The notes under the pieces are model-generated. The model was not told the origin of the DNA and searched no databases. It saw nothing but the letters and a program-made list of their open reading frames with translations. This document shows, piece by piece, positions 11,701-22,317 of a stretch of 64,000 nucleotides of DNA. The translations under genes and the position numbers were made by a program. The DNA comes from Turbatrix aceti (taxonomy: Eukaryota; Nematoda; Chromadorea; Rhabditida; Panagrolaimidae), in contig OZ017767.1 in the NCBI GenBank assembly GCA_963969345.1, positions 11,352,471 to 11,416,470 of the forward strand. Reading direction: 5' to 3'. Each line of letters begins with the position of its first letter. Positions within the stretch are counted from its first letter, which is position 1.

Positions 11701-14700
11701 GGGGCTTCCGTAATACTCCATTTTTTATTTCCCTCAAATCGTCACGACACGAATGTTCATTCGACTGTGTCTAAAAAAAACATGATACACATGTTTGTGG
11801 TTCTTTTTTGTATTTCTGAGTCGTGTGATGGATGGATGAGTGGGGCGATACACATATTTTTCCTTATTTTCACCGTAAACAGAATTTGCATCGACTACCT
11901 TTGTTTTTTTTTTTCACAGGACTAAATATCTTTCATCAAAACAGAGTAATAAGGATAAATATAAATATAAAGTCTGTGCAAACATGTATATACGTTGGTT
12001 GTTTTTCATCCATCTTTCTTCTTTTTTTATCCACAAACGTGTGCGGGTGGTCGGTCTGATCTATGCTCTCCGCCTCGCCTGCGGCGGTCAATGTTGACCG
12101 ATGCCCACTGCAGGCAGGCTCCACCTCTTCACTTGATTTGTTTTCATCGCTTTTTTTCGCACAACAACTTGAATGAAAACCACTTTATTTTTGAACACGA
12201 AAACAACAACTTATCCTTGTGTGTTCGTTCGGGGGGAGTAAAATATTTTTTTGCAAAAAACCAAAACAAGGGGAACTCTGGTAGTAGGACAGAAAAAACA
12301 GTAAATATGCTGCATATTTTATAACGTCATGATTTTTGCTTGTATTTCGTTTTTTCATTGGGAGTTGTTTTTATTTTTTTGCCTAAAGGTTTTTTTGCGA
12401 ATTTGGTATTTTTTGGTTTTGAATAGCGTTTACGTTGTTCGGGTAAATTAATTTGAACAGCGTCCGCATTGTTCAGAAAAACTTTCTAAATAACGTTGAC
12501 CTTGTTTTGAACAATATGTGTCACCTTCGTATCGTGCATTTGGTTCAAAATCAAATCGTTTGTATTTATCGTATTTTTTAAAATTTTTAGCTAATAACGA
12601 AAATAAACAATGTCAAAAGGCCGATCACCACCGGCCGGACGTGTCGTCTTAACGGCACCACGAAAGTCATCGGGCGCAAGCGTCAAAGGGGCCTCCACCT
12701 GTAGCCTAGGTCATGTCGCAAAATCTCACCTACCGGGTAGCATCTTGACACGAAAACGATCTCGTAATATGGTATATCCCGCAACTACGGTTATTAATAG
12801 TCACGAACTTGCTCGCACAAATCTTACCAGTCTTTCACTTTCCAAGAGTGGCAACTCAGGGTTTCATGGGTTTGAAAAAACGGTTAGGATTTTTTTCTTT
12901 GAAGAAATCGTTTCTATGTTCTATTTTTTTTTCAGTTGATGAAAGTAGAACGCCCCAAGCCGAACACCTTTCTCGTCCGAGGACTGCAATGGACGACCAT
13001 CATCGAACGCATGTTCAATGCCGACTCTGCGCAAGTCAGGGATGCGTGGATCGAGGCGATCAAGAATGTATCCGATAACCTCAAGCGGGAAGACAAGCTC
13101 CATCCGGAAGTTAACCCCGATCAAGAAATGGTTGACGTCAGCCAGCTACCCCAGGCTATGGAACCCGGAACGTATGACAGCGATATTCATGGATCTCTCA
13201 GCACTAATGACAACGTTTTTACACACTTTACTAACAACAAAAAACAATCACCAGATCGGCGAAATGTTTCGAAAGTTGTAAGTTGCACAGAATTTAATAC
13301 TAAAAAAGTTACCTTAATTTAAAAATTTTTAGAACCTCAGCGATTTTGAATTCCTCAAAGTTCTCGGTGTCGGGAGCTTTGGAAAAGTCATGCTTTCACG
13401 TGAAAAGCGATCCGGCAAACTGTATGCCATCAAGTTGCTCAAAAAGACGGTTATCGTCAACAAGGATGAAGTAGCGCATACAATGACCGAGAATCGTGTT
13501 CTGCAACGGTGCAAGCATCCTTTCCTCACCGAACTTACGTATTCTTTCCAGACCGTTGATCGGCTCTGCTTTGTCATGGAATTCGCTATTGGAGGCGATC
13601 TTTACTATCATTTGAACCAGGAAGTCGAAACCCGCAAATCCGGCTTTGACGAAAATCGCAGTCGGTTTTACGGTGCGGAAATCATCATGGCACTCGGCTT
13701 CCTGCATGAAAACAACATTGTTTACCGGGATTTAAAACTGGAAAACCTGTTGCTGGATCGTGATGGGCATATCAAGATTGCCGATTTTGGACTGTGCAAA
13801 GAGGATATTTCGTTCCAAGACCGAACCAAGACTTTCTGTGGCACACCTGAATACTTAGCACCTGAGGTACTCTGCGACAATGATTACGGCAGATCCGTTG
13901 ATTGGTGGGGTCTCGGTGTCGTCATGTACGAGATGATGTGTGGCAGACTGCCATTCTACGCCAAAAAGTACGACAAGCTCTTCGAACTCATTATGAAGGG
14001 TGAGCTGAGGTTCCCGAGCAGACTATCGCCTCCCGCAAAGGATCTTCTCGCGAGACTGCTCGTTAAGAATCCACAGGAACGACTTGGTGGTGGTCCGTAT
14101 GACTGGCACGAAATTCGGGTTCATAAATTCTTTGTTCCCATTGATTGGGAAAAGTTGTACAAAAAAGAAATTGAACCTCCTTTCAAACCGCAACTTTCAA
14201 GCGATACCGATACAACTTATTTCGATTCGGTAAGTTCAACTGTTTTGAATTAAAAAAAGGAAAAAGGTGCATGAATAGCGAAACCTGGGGTTATAAATAA
14301 TTCGAAAAATTTTCGGAATTATTTCGGCCCCGGTTCGAATCCTTAGGAACGTTGTGTAGACCGTGTCAAATCATTATTGGTGCGGAATTAAATCTCGTTC
14401 CAAAATTACCCAGAAGTGTTTGCAATCTCACTGAACTCGTGTGTTCTGTGCGATGTCGACCATCTAACAAAATTCTGATTGTTTATGCCTCTTTTTACGG
14501 CCTGCTTTGCTGCAAATTGTTTTTTTGTCAGACCTGTTTTCAAACCACTTGTCACCCAAGCGTTGTTTTTATTATCCATGATGAAACGAAACGCACAGAA
14601 AAATAACAACAAGCCTTTTTTCCATGCAAAGCCGGAAGAGATTACACAAAAAAAATTGACTTGTTTTTTTTTTGCTGAATTATCTATTTCTTCTTATTTG

Positions 14701-14880
14701 CAGAAATTGACGGAAGCCGATGTCAAGTTGACACCTCCCCCTGCTACCGATGGTCCTCTGGAAGCCGTGCAAGAGCTCGAAGAAATTCAAAACAATTTTA
14801 ACCAATTTTCATTCCATAACATCCGGGAGTCTTCGTACAACGAGGCTGAGGGCCGTCATCTCGAGACAATGGAAGAATAA
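5751..14880 (+). CDS. akt-1: AKT/PKB serine/threonine kinase
   Basis: Insulin/PI3K-pathway kinase recruited to PIP3 membranes. Exons 5751-5996, 12936-13277, 13333-14229 and 14704-14880 all join in phase 0 to give 553 aa (C. elegans AKT-1 is about the same length). The PH domain (about residues 20-120) contains [18 protein letters not shown] and [19 protein letters not shown] and is split by the 6.9 kb first intron. The kinase domain has GVGSFGKV, catalytic Lys230 (YAIKLLKK), YRDLKLEN with Asp329, DFG Asp347, activation-loop Thr363 in [13 protein letters not shown], and the C-terminal hydrophobic motif FNQFSFHN with Ser531. All catalytic and phosphorylation positions are present. The stop overlaps an AATAAA-like string. 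An alternative first exon at 12610 is listed separately. The symbol is by similarity; it could equally be the akt-2 orthologue. Confidence 0.96.
8833..8922. repeat. Two copies of a perfect 16-bp palindrome
   Basis: TTTGTTCGCGAACAAA occurs at 8833-8848 and again at 8907-8922, each its own reverse complement, 74 bp apart in AKT intron 1. The spacing and perfection suggest a dyad protein-binding site or the remains of a palindromic repeat. Confidence 0.6.
9715..9778 (+). mobile_element. Non-LTR retrotransposon/SINE 3' tail, copy C
   Basis: The core CTAATGATAACTAACCACTG is followed by AGTAATGGTGAAATAAATAA and more AAAT repeats. The same core occurs in the opposite orientation at 11.0 and 59.8 kb. 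A conserved unit ending in an (AAAT)n microsatellite is typical of the 3' end of an RTE-like LINE or a SINE that uses it. Confidence 0.55.
11009..11080 (-). mobile_element. Non-LTR retrotransposon/SINE 3' tail, copy A
   Basis: On the minus strand this reads from TTGTGCCTCCTAACATCTGG through the shared core to AAATAAATAAA. It matches the copy at 59.8 kb over its whole length and the copy at 9.7 kb over the core and tail. Only the 3' end is present, as expected for 5'-truncated insertions. Confidence 0.6.
11385..11520. repeat. Dispersed GAACAGCGTCCACGTTGTTC-type repeat, copy 1
   Basis: Contains GAACAACGTGGACGCTGTT, close to the reverse complement of the motif tandemly repeated at 17.2-17.4 kb. 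Further degenerate TTCAGCACAA and GAACAGCGTGCACC units follow. It lies in AKT intron 1. Confidence 0.5.
12425..12520. repeat. Dispersed GAACAGCGTCC-type repeat, copy 2
   Basis: Three degenerate units (GAATAGCGTTTACGTTGTTC, GAACAGCGTCCGCATTGTTC, and AATAACGTTGACC followed by TTGTTTTGAAC) in tandem. They belong to the same family as the array at 17.2-17.4 kb. Confidence 0.5.
12589..12590 (+). other. Likely spliced-leader acceptor before the alternative AKT exon
   Basis: The 3' splice site AAATTTTTAG is followed by only 19 bases before the ATG at 12610. This layout is typical of nematode trans-splicing and supports an internal promoter within AKT intron 1. Confidence 0.5.
12610..12882 (+). CDS. 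akt-1: Alternative first coding exon of AKT (N-terminal isoform)
   Basis: The ATG opens a 91-codon frame that is clearly richer in G+C than the intron around it. It encodes a basic Ser/Gly-rich segment (start [11 protein letters not shown], end GFHGFEKT). A GT donor at 12883 in phase 0 and the strong acceptor of the shared AKT exon at 12936 leave a 53-nt intron, the usual nematode size. Joined, the basic segment replaces the first 82 residues, that is the N-terminal half of the PH domain, before [10 protein letters not shown]. Such an isoform would be about 562 aa and probably could not bind PIP3 normally. Supported by frame, phase, composition and acceptor, but not by any known homologue. 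It could instead be a cassette of another kind. Confidence 0.5.
14230..14703 (+). other. Last AKT intron
   Basis: GTAAGT at 14230 and TTATTTGCAG before 14704. A GGTTCGAATCC string at about 14332 looks like a tRNA B box, but there is no tRNA around it. Nothing else recognised. Confidence 0.8.
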
Positions 14881-16558
14881 AAATTTTAAATAGATTGTAA
14901 AAAAGTGTGTTCTGTAATGCTGTAAACGAGTGATTATATTTTTTTGGTACAGAACTCTTTTTTATTGCAGCAGTAATTTATCCAGATATCAACGAACAAA
15001 AAAAAACATAACCCTTACTCCCGTTGATACACTCCATTTTTGTTGACCGTAATTTTTTTATCTTAGAAAATCAAATTTATTATTTAGTAAGTACTACAGA
15101 GAGACATGAAACCTGGTAGTTTTTTTTAATTGATACACCCGATCTTTCATTGCATCCAACACTTTGATTACGGTATCAATTTTTTATTGGAAAAAAAATA
15201 TATAGAATTGCAATTTGTCTGAATTTTTTGTTTTGTCATTTATTTACTCATTCATTTTTGTAGAAACGGTTGATTCTGATATAAAATAAAGCGAGAAATG
15301 TTTTTTGGGAACGATAGGGAACATTTGAAATTGAACTTCAAATTACGCGGCAAAACAGCATTCACTTTGGCATAAACCGGTATTAAACGAGCGTCGTGAT
15401 CGTTCAAAAATCAGGATAAGTTTTTCGAACAGATAGAACAAACAAACAGTTTCAAAATCGATATCAATTGCCAAAAAATATCAAATTTGCAACATTCCAT
15501 AAAATGTGCGTTTTTTTCCGGAGGTTGCACACATAATAAAAAAATATCTGTTCGTTTTGCTTTGCGAACACGATCGAAAATGTTTGCGGATATCCAAAAA
15601 ATAAACACGCATTATTATTTGCACACCACAACAATAAAAATAATATTCGTGGTAAAATTCTTCAGTGAATCACAACTTTTATTGTTTTTTTTTCAAGCCA
15701 CAATCAACCCTACGTCAGACTTTATAACACAAAAAAATAAAACAATGACACACTGTTCTCATAACGTAACATAAATATAAAAATATTGAATAAAAAAACA
15801 ATCCAAGTGAATAAATGAAAGTCGTAAATAAAATTAGCTATGTAACAATGTAAGCATCGGTATTGGTTCAAAATCAGACTAGGAGTAATCGTGACGGTAA
15901 TAACGTATGCGTGGTAAATTAAAAAAAAATAAAAAAGTTATCGCAAAAGAAAACTCTGGGGTAGATTTCATGGAATGGAGGTGTGTGAAGGTCTAGAAGA
16001 GGTCTAGCAAAAATTGTGCGTGTAAAATAAATTATAAAAAAAACTATTTCCTAAAAAAGTTTTGTGTCGAAAATATAGATTTTTTTTGTAAACTGGCATA
16101 TTTTTATAAGAAACTTTTGCTACAAAATTTGAATCCAAAAAAATCTGCATTTTTAACGGTTCTTTTTAGACACGTAAAAAATGTTATAAACTGCATAAAA
16201 TTTTAAATCCAAAAAAGAAAAGTGGAAAATAAATAGTTGAAGCAAGATCAGGAAATAAAGTTAAAAAAGCATATCGATAACTTGCGAGTGCCCGTGATAG
16301 GAAGTGCGTGTGTGTTTGTGTCTGTGCTTGTGTGTGTGGTGTTTGTGTCGTAACTCGCGTTGGATGTCGGCGTTTGAGAGAAAAAAAGAAGTGAAAAAGA
16401 AGTGGAAACACCAGGAAAAATGAAGGTAGGACGCCGAAGAAGAAAAATCGAAGGTTAGAGACACCTCTTTTTTTAAATCGCTCATTCCGTCGCACGCGAT
16501 TTGAGATTAACTGAAGTGTGTGTTTAGGATTACCTGGGGGATTAAAAAAAAATTATAA
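14881..16558. other. Convergent intergenic region between AKT and SNAP-25
   Basis: The two genes point at each other here, so this should hold both 3' UTRs. The sequence is AT-rich, with a CA/GT-rich patch at 16.30-16.35 kb. No gene is supported. Confidence 0.6.
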
Positions 16559-19500
16559 TTACTTTGTTAGCAGTTTGTTGGCTCGCTTGTTGGCACTGTC
16601 GACACGGGTCTCGTTTGACTGAGCCTTTTCTTGGATGCGATCGAGTTGACGATTCTGGTTACTGACTTCGGTTGACATATCGATGGCCATGTTTCGCAGG
16701 TTACCAACCATCGTTGATACCTGCTGGATGTTTTCATCCATTTCTTCTTCCCTCGCATCGTTCGTGATCCGGGTAATGTATCCACCCTGAGGGCCCATGG
16801 ATGAATCACCGACCGTAATGCGAGGCTGATCGCTGATGACTCCACCGTCATCGTCTTTTTTCCAGGTTTTGGCGTAATCGGAACCTTTCTCAAAGTCGTC
16901 TCCCTTCATGCAAGGCAGCACGCAGAGACCACAGCACTTTTCCATGCCTTTGAGATGCTCCTCGGCTTCCTTCATGTCGGTGTTGATAGTGTCGAGGTTG
17001 CCTTCGACGCGCTCGAGCTGTTCGCCCTGGTCGTCCAGCATGACAAGGGTTTTGATACCGGCTTCTTTGGATTCGTCGCATAGGGCCAGCATCCGACGGG
17101 TTGCTTCGAGGGACTAAAAATTAATCGATGAATTGAATAATTTAGGTTTTGGATGTCCCAATTATTTTTTTGGATTTCACACAAACTTTTAATAAATTTA
17201 CATTATTTGACATATAAATCATCTGCATTGCGTCGACGTTATTCAGAGAACTAATCTGAATAGCGTCCACGTTATTCAGAAAAAAATATTCTGAACAGCG
17301 TTAAGGTTATTCAGAAAAATAACCTGAATAGCGTTCCCGTTATTCAGAAAAAATATTCTGAACAATGTTCACGTTATTCAGAAAAATAATCTAAATAGCG
17401 TCCCAATTGTTAAATAAATATTACCCCTCTACAAAAAATCTCACTTGAAAAGTTGTCTGATCAATGTACACATTCAAATTCTTTAACTCGTCACTCATAT
17501 CTTCGGGCATGAGGAGACCATCGTGCTCGACACAACCATTACCAGCGGGTTTAAAATCAGGCTTTTTTCTTCCCAAAGAATCGGAAGGCGAAGCATCGTC
17601 TAGCGAAGACGATGGCAACAAGGCACTTGCCGCCAGGCTAAGCTGCTTTGGCAAAACCGGCATTGATATAAGTATGGATGTGCCCCGTCTGTGAGTTTTT
17701 GTGTGCGACAATTCAAGGGCTAAATAAAGTTATCTTGAAAACATAACAGTGAAAAACAATACATCAGCATCAATAACAGTGATGATAGGCGCCGGGAAAT
17801 AAAATAGTTTTTTTGCAAGCGACAGAATGTCTGATAAAGGTTCAGGATAAACCAATAAAAAAAATAATGACAATAAGAAACACTCCCTTCAATCGACCGT
17901 CCGTCAGACAAGCTGTGGAGCTTGGAAGAAACGGGGGAAAAGGGGCAACGTGAAATAGATGGCTACTACATGTCGTATACATTGTTTATCTATTTTTTTT
18001 GTTGTCACTCCGTAAGAGTCATGAAAGTGTAATAAATTCGGGAAATGTCAAAAAGTCGTGGAACAAATTTCCAATTGAGGGTTGTTAGCTATTCAGAATG
18101 TGAACAATAAATAATGTGGTACGTATATATTGTCTATGAAAAATGTCAGTTCAGTGCAAATTCGTTAAAAATAACTTCCTTTTCTGTAATATTGTATATA
18201 TTACAGAACAAACATGAAATGAATAAAAGCAAAAATACTCTACAAGGTCAAGTCAAATGACATAAACATCTAGTATCCATGAAAAAAAAGGAAGTTCCTA
18301 TAACAACAATTTTTTTGTCATGGTTTTATAGTATTCTGTCCAATTTTGTAGCGTACTATAGTAGCGTACTATAGTATAGTATATAGTATACTAATGCTAC
18401 ATCTAGCCAAAAAAAACGTAGTCGCCTGGTTTTATGAAATTGATTGATTAAAAAATTGGTAAAATTTTTGTTTTAATCGATGTGATTTTTTGTCAGTTTT
18501 ATTTCTAATTTTGTGCCACTTTTTTTTATTCTATTTTGGTCTAAAAAACCTTTATTTAGAAAGAAATTCAAATTTAAAGCAGGTCATTTGGGTTGAGCTA
18601 TAGCTTGGCCCATTTCATGCCTCGTGCAACACATGAAACAATGCTATATTTTGTCTAAAGCATAAATCAGATGTCAAAATGCATGGCATAATGTGATGTG
18701 CAAAACAACGCGATTTATAAATAATGTAAAAAACATAAGCCTTTTGTTCGAAAACACAAAAATAATAACAAAAATAATATTAAACATTAAAAATTTTGCA
18801 TGCAAGTTATTGTTTCATAAAAAATAGTTTTGATACATAAAACTATTCAAATTATACTTCAAAAGGTATAAACACAATTTTTGTATATAATAGCATCTCA
18901 ATTGATTTTTTTGCTTCGCGTCAACTCGGGGCCTAAAAAATTCTGATCAAGGAATTCATTGCATTTTAGACCCAATAAATTGTCCGTATGGGCGCGGGTG
19001 GCCCAGTGGTGTGTGGCGCGTCTACAAGGAAATCAAGGTCGAGGTTCGATCCCGCTTGGGCGCAGCGGTCTTCTACAACTCATTCTCATTCGTCATCATC
19101 CAATCGAAAAACACACCACACCAAAAACACGTCCCGTCCCCTGTAAGAGCTGCGAACTCAGGGTGCACGTATCGCAAAGACATCCGTTCCGGATGGGCCC
19201 CTCTACGTACGAGACGCCATCATCATCTTCATCACCTTCTGACTTTTCATTGTAGTGTTGTATGTATGATATGGTGCGTACGAGTTAGAGAATAAATGAA
19301 ATGAATGAAATGAAATGAAATTGTCCGTATAGAAAAAGTCTTGCATGCATGCATCCTACGGCAGGGGTCCCATGCATGTCTTAGCATTGCATATTCGCCA
19401 AAAAAAGTGCGTATATTTTATATGTTATTACCACCGATAATGGGGTTTTAAGGTGAATAGTTGCTGAAAATTTTTTTATAATAATTCCCTAAGGAATGCA

Positions 19501-22317
19501 AGATTTAACCAACTTGAGGACAAGAAAGACAAGTTTAATGATTTGGTAAAGAAATAAAGAAAATTTGTGACATATCCAAAAAAGAGACACGTCAAATGCC
19601 ACCATGGCACGAAAGCCTCAAGTTACACCTCCTTCTCTTCTGACAGGAAGGAAGTGGCTCTCGTTGGTGTTGTGGACAATAGAAAAAAAATAAGAAGGAT
19701 CTGACACGACCCCGAGAAACACTTTCGAATGAAACAAGTAAGATTTGCGTGTGTATGGGGTTTCGTCGTGCCGTGAACGTGGATATACATATATGTATAT
19801 ATATATTTATAAACAGATAAAAAAAAGAAAAGCATGACAAAAGATGAGAATATATTCGATGGAGGGCCTTGTTCCTCACTTCTGTGTACCCCACAGGTCT
19901 ATGAATACGTTATGAATTCCAGGCTGGCTTTGGCATCAATGATTCCGGGGGAGGGGGTAATTCTTGCATCTGAGCTTTTGTCCCGGACTTTGTAACAAAA
20001 AGAAGCAATTGAATAATAAAAAAAAGTTTGAACGTGATGTTTTGGAGCGAATGTTTTTGATTTGAGGTTTTGGCACGAAACTTTTTGGTTTCTGGTTTCG
20101 ACACAAATGTTTTTGAAACAAAAAAAAATTATTCTAAAAATATTTTTGCACTAAAAAAACTCCCGAAATCAAATCAAGCCACCAGTACCACGACCGACCC
20201 CGGAACTACAAGTGAATAAAAAAAAGAAGAGTGGCCCATCCGTATTCGTGTCTGAATGTCATTGCTCATCCGGAAAAGCATCCTAGCTTCTCTCCAACCC
20301 GCTCATTTCTATTTTATGGTACCCCAAAAAAAATCGGTGAAAAAGAAGGCTAGCTGTGAAAAAAGGCACGGCAATCACCCGCCAGCTGCGACTAGTCTCG
20401 GCCACAACCTCGGCGTAGGCCGAGACCGAGACGAGACCCAACGTCTACTACCAACAATGTAGACGGAAAATGAAATGCATTGCATTTATTTTTTGTGGTA
20501 CTCCAAGACGCTGGTTGTGGCGTGTTTTTGGCGTCATCACCTCTTTTTCTCCATACTTAAGGCCATTTTGTTTGGGGGGGGGGTGTCATCGTCACCCACT
20601 TGACGTATTTAAAAATGCCAAAAAAAAAGATGAAACCAGTAGTTGAAAATTAATTTTTTGGTACTTGGGTGAGGGTGGAAAAACCAGCTTCAAGTCAAGA
20701 TAACAGGAGGTAAGTGCACTCAAATCCAAAAACAAGATACAACGAATGGTCCACTTATGCAACAATAAAACAGGGTGGCAAAACAGCCAAACCCAGCCAT
20801 GGCACAGAAATTGAGGGGATTGCCCCCCTGCCCTGGCTGGTCCCTGCAGTCAAGCGTCAAATACATCTTTTTTATTACAAAAAAATTTCAGCACCTGAGA
20901 AAAAAAATTAATTTCGGGTAATGCAAAAAGTTTTTTGTTCATTCAATTTTTAGCAGGGCATTGTTTTTTGCACACAAAGCATACATAAATGGAGCGTTGA
21001 CTTGTTGCGAATGACGTTGGTCGCTATTATATGAAAGTAGAGCACTAAATATAAAAGTCGGAAAAAAACAAAGGATTTTTTTTAAAATAGAACAGACAAT
21101 TTGGTGCCAACATTTCATGAACGTGGCATTTTAGTTGGATGTGAAACTATAGATACTACACAAAAAGAGACATTTTAGACTTGGAAGGATTTAGATTCGT
21201 AAATCCTGAACTCTTTAGGGTTTCGCCATAACAAAACGATAAACAGAATCCACTTTCTTGAATACAAATTTTTACTCACTGCAAATTGGTAATATAGAAG
21301 TCAAAAAAACCGAGTTATAAAAACTAATGAAAAAAGAAAAAGTTACGACTATTTATTTCCAGACAGACCACCATTCGTGTCTGGAATACGATATGAATTT
21401 TATCCTTTTCATAAAACAAAAAAAGGAAAGAAAAGTTACAAGCAGTCATTTAGTCATTTTTGGGTTCTACGGGAGGCAGAAAACACGCGTCCAGAAGCTT
21501 TGTTCGACGGGGTCCGAAAAAAAGACTTACAAGCGACTTCAAGAGGTTTCGAAGAACCCGAATGTAATATTTTTTATTAACCCGGTATTGGTCCATGGCC
21601 TGGTATGACTTTTGTGAAGTCATGAAAAATAGATGAGTTCTCGGAAAAAATACGATTTGCAACGTAACATGCATAACTTTTATTCCAGGTCCACTTCCAA
21701 AAAATTGGTAGTCTTCCGTTTTTGGGTTCTAATATTAAAAATGCTACATTTTGCAGCCACGTAACATTCCACTTTTAGAAAAAGTGCTACTTTAAAAATT
21801 TATACCAAAAAAAATAAAAATATAAAAAAATGACTTAAAGAATGCAAAAAAAACTTTTTGGGCAAAGCAAAAAAAAACGACGAAAAATGCTTTTTTTTAT
21901 TTTATAAAAAATTTGTTTCTACTGTCTTTTTTGCTTTTATTTTTCGTGTATGTTTTTTTGTTATTCACAAAAATTGCATTTCTTTGTATGTACATTATAA
22001 TGTAATGAATTATAATGAATTTCGAAACAGTAAGAAAAAATAAAAATTTCAAGTTCAACGTTGTTATGTTTGACGAGTCATCCAGGTGGGGTCTAGGCTA
22101 GACCTCTAGCAGTGCAAATATGAGTGACGAGTATCTCTCTCTGGCAAATTAATGAATCTCTGGTGCGCACCGATAAATATATTTATTTATATTTGCCCGG
22201 TTCATGTAATTTTGAAAACAAAAAACAATCAAAACTTACATCATCGGTAGTCGCATTCATCCGAAGATTGATCTCATCGAGAGAATCCGGAATATCGTTG
22301 CCGTTGTCTTTTGCCAT
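16559..22317 (-). CDS. ric-4: SNAP-25 t-SNARE (synaptic vesicle fusion)
   Basis: Qb/Qc SNARE that pairs with syntaxin and synaptobrevin at the presynaptic membrane. The shared exon 17113-16559 encodes 184 aa: SLEATRRMLALCDESKEAG, Qb zero-layer Gln in DDQGEQLERV, a palmitoylation cluster CCGLCVLPC, the nematode-like GGVISDQPRITVGDSSMGP, and the Qc helix with EVSNQNRQLDRI, ending KRANKLLTK. The distal first exon 22317-22240 encodes MAKDNGNDIPDSLDEINL then RMNATTDD, followed by GTAAGT. It joins in phase 0 at exactly the TTDD|SLE junction of C. elegans RIC-4, giving 210 aa. The proximal alternative first exon at 17.45-17.66 kb is listed separately. No damage seen. Confidence 0.95.
17225..17410. 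repeat. Tandem array of ~33-35-bp hairpin-like units in the SNAP-25 intron
   Basis: Five units start with ATTCAGA, run through A/T spacers and (C/T)TGAA(T/C)A, and end with GCGTCCACGTT or variants. Two unit types alternate, so the array has a ~68-bp dimer period. ATTCAG and CTGAAT within a unit can pair as a stem. It occupies most of the short intron between the proximal first exon and the common exon. Confidence 0.75.
17445..17663 (-). CDS. ric-4: Alternative proximal first exon of SNAP-25
   Basis: The open frame ends in MPEDMSDELKNLNVYIDQTT then FQ, followed by GTGAGA. It joins in phase 0 to the common exon at 17113. Starting at the Met at 17510 gives 22 + 184 = 206 aa, the usual SNAP-25 length, and MPEDMSDEL resembles the vertebrate-style N-terminus. 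The frame stays open upstream to an ATG at 17663, which would add 51 Ser/Leu-rich residues (257 aa). I cannot tell which start is used. The exon is mutually exclusive with the one at 22.2-22.3 kb because both supply the start codon. Confidence 0.7.
17664..18989. other. SNAP-25 intron, AT-rich, no exon seen
   Basis: Part of the ~5.1 kb intron of the distal SNAP-25 isoform; it should include the promoter of the proximal one. A palindromic TAGCGTACTATAG/ATAGTATAC cluster lies at 18.35-18.40 kb. Confidence 0.5.
18990..19317 (+). mobile_element. tRNA-derived SINE with perfect 13-bp target-site duplication
   Basis: The 5' end is tRNA-like: A box TGGCCCAGTGG (18999-19009) and B box GGTTCGATCCC (19043-19053), 34 bp apart as in a pol III promoter. 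A ~220-bp unique body follows, then a short-repeat tail of GAAATGAATGAAATGAAATG type. The direct repeat AAATTGTCCGTAT flanks it at 18977-18989 and 19318-19330. The perfect duplication and tail indicate LINE-mediated insertion and a young age. The tRNA part no longer folds well at the acceptor stem, so it is not a working tRNA gene. Confidence 0.88.
19331..22239. other. Remainder of the SNAP-25 first intron
   Basis: No exon supported on either strand. A GC-rich imperfect palindrome of GGCCGAGAC type lies at 20.39-20.45 kb. Otherwise A-rich low-complexity DNA. Confidence 0.5.

Larger units (their letters stand above)
5997..12935 (+). other. 6.9 kb first coding intron of AKT
   Basis: The intron splits the PH domain between KDVQ and LMKVERP. 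It is very long next to the other AKT introns (55-474 nt). It holds a LINE-tail repeat pair (9.7 and 11.0 kb), two copies of a 16-bp palindrome (8.8-8.9 kb), GAACAGCGTCC-type repeats (11.4 and 12.4 kb), a GC-rich patch near 12.05-12.12 kb, and the alternative exon at 12610. The rest is T-rich with no other exon that I can support. Confidence 0.8.

Noticed and set aside
14320..14345. tRNA B-box-like GGTTCGAATCC
   Set aside because: No A box or foldable tRNA around it; it lies in an AKT intron.
20390..20460. GC-rich GGCCGAGACC palindrome, possible structured RNA
   Set aside because: Short and imperfect, no conserved RNA family recognised; could be part of an old repeat.
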